The position numbers were made by a program, and so were the translations under genes. Below the pieces are notes generated by a model. It saw only the letters and a list, made by a program, of their open reading frames with translations, made no database searches and had not been told where the DNA came from. Source: CAWCPR01 sp963797475 (GTDB lineage Bacteria; Chloroflexota; Anaerolineae; Anaerolineales; UBA4823). Taken from it: 64,000 nt of DNA. The DNA lies in NCBI GenBank assembly GCA_963797475.1, contig CAWCPR010000001.1, positions 1,178,001 through 1,242,000 on the forward strand, in the 5' to 3' direction. Below, in pieces: positions 63,340 to 64,000 of the stretch; position 1 is the stretch's first letter, and every line of letters begins with the position of its first letter.

Positions 63340-64000
63340 CCTCTTTACGCACAGTCCTGGTCCTGGCTTGCCTGATTTTTCTGGCCTTAGGATCGATGAC
63401 TGCGGCCTTGGGGCCGATCCTGCCAGAGTTGGCGGCGCGAGTTGGCACGGACCTGGCTGGGATTGGCTCGGTCTTCACTGCCATATTCTTGGGGGCGTTG
63501 CTCTCCCAGCTCGTTTCTGGCCCAGTCAGCGACCGGATCGGCCAGCGGGTGGTGCTGACCAGTGGGGTCGCTTTGCTTGCCAGCGGCACCCTGGCGCTCA
63601 GCTTGAGCCACTCACTCCCCCTCATCCTGGCCCTGGCTTTCGTCGCCGGATTGGGTCACGGAGCAGTGGACCTGGGAGCCAACCTGTGGATCGCGACCGC
63701 TTACAACGGCCGGAGCGTATCGGCTCTCAACCTGCTCAATTTCTTCTTCGGCCTGGGCGCCTTCACCGGTCCGATCCTTGCCAGTCTCTCCCTGAGCCGG
63801 ATGGGTACCGGGCTGCCTGCCTTATGGATCAGCGCCGGACTTTTGGCCATCCTGCTGCCAATCCTGTTCTTTGTGAAAGGCGGCAAGAGCCAGCCGGCGA
63901 GTGACGCCTCCCCGGCGGCTGGTCCCTCCAGCCGGATTTATCGCGCCCCGCTGCTTTGGGGGTTAGGCGCGATCGTGCTCGTGTATGTGGGTACGGAAAA
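63330..64000 (+). CDS. MFS transporter, 3' partial
   Basis: At least 223 residues of a major facilitator with the gene running off the window. The first TM starts at about residue 8. The A-type motif between TM2 and TM3 reads G-P-V-S-D-R-I-G-Q-R. TM3-TM6 follow, with LGHGAVDLGANLWIA in TM4 and F-F-F-G-L-G-A-F-T-G-P in TM5, resembling the fucose/sugar MFS subgroup. The ATG at 63330 overlaps the DeoR remnant on the other strand. Substrate unknown. Confidence 0.85.
   Translation, partial: MKTSSLRTVLVLACLIFLALGSMTAALGPILPELAARVGTDLAGIGSVFTAIFLGALLSQLVSGPVSDRIGQRVVLTSGVALLASGTLALSLSHSLPLILALAFVAGLGHGAVDLGANLWIATAYNGRSVSALNLLNFFFGLGAFTGPILASLSLSRMGTGLPALWISAGLLAILLPILFFVKGGKSQPASDASPAAGPSSRIYRAPLLWGLGAIVLVYVGTE

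Noticed and set aside
1..64000. tRNA, rRNA, CRISPR array, prophage or insertion sequence
   Set aside because: I read the intergenic regions for cloverleaf ends, regularly spaced repeats, transposase or phage genes and saw none. A dedicated scan (tRNAscan-SE, CRISPR finder) would settle it.

Overview
The window looks like a chromosomal segment of a Chloroflexota bacterium, most likely Anaerolineae-like. Supporting signs are the GC-rich coding sequence, many long minus-strand runs, several xanthine-dehydrogenase-type molybdenum hydroxylase genes, a 7TM membrane module typical of that phylum, YesM/YesN-type sugar regulation, and CCCCTC/GGGGGA hairpin repeats between genes. This assignment is inference from gene content; there is no rRNA or tRNA gene to confirm it.

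Layout. 1-3000: housekeeping genes (a partial SDR, yjjX, rsfS, thpR and a lone receiver protein). 3000-25950: an almost wholly minus-strand block with two molybdenum hydroxylase systems. One consists of a FAD-[2Fe-2S] fusion plus a separate Mo subunit, the other of a [2Fe-2S]-Mo fusion plus a separate FAD subunit. Their maturation genes (XdhC, YqeB, a YqeC-MocA fusion) lie in the same block, with PEP carboxylase, a DHH-CBS pyrophosphatase, an M16C peptidase, a thioesterase, an EamA exporter, a class III aminotransferase and an unrecognised 581-residue protein whose C-terminal half resembles nucleoside phosphorylases. A purine or N-heterocycle hydroxylation role is plausible. 26000-31300: hairpin and 38-bp tandem repeats, a glmS ribozyme, glmS, a YcaQ-type glycosylase, an alpha/beta hydrolase and an ICMT-like methyltransferase. 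31300-33270: a strikingly AT-rich island with one HEPN-like gene. 33270-40050: an APH-family kinase and a DUF1059 protein, followed by a run of damaged genes (a cyclase with an internal deletion, a frameshifted secreted metalloprotease, an LLM flavoprotein fragment fused to a repeat-protein fragment) that ends at a perfect 50-bp palindrome. 40180-50700: an ABC-2 permease, then an L-fucose locus (fucI, a sugar ABC importer without its ATPase, and a YesM/YesN-like two-component pair). 50900-54810: a minus-strand surface module preceded by a clear cyclic-di-GMP-I riboswitch. It comprises a disrupted SipW/TasA-type small protein, a second TasA/camelysin-like protein, a SipW-type signal peptidase with a large membrane extension, and a Pro/Thr-rich exported protein. 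55000-64000: msrB, hydrolases, unknowns, a PadR-regulated membrane protein, a VOC protein, a DeoR remnant and a partial MFS transporter.

The most interesting item is the c-di-GMP-riboswitch-headed SipW/TasA-like module with its extra structured leader. Next come the glmS ribozyme with what look like two extra hairpins in its core, and the HEPN gene in an AT-rich island. Several genes show single-base discontinuities or lack a canonical start codon. Either the assembly has small errors or this locus is decaying, so affected calls should be checked against reads.
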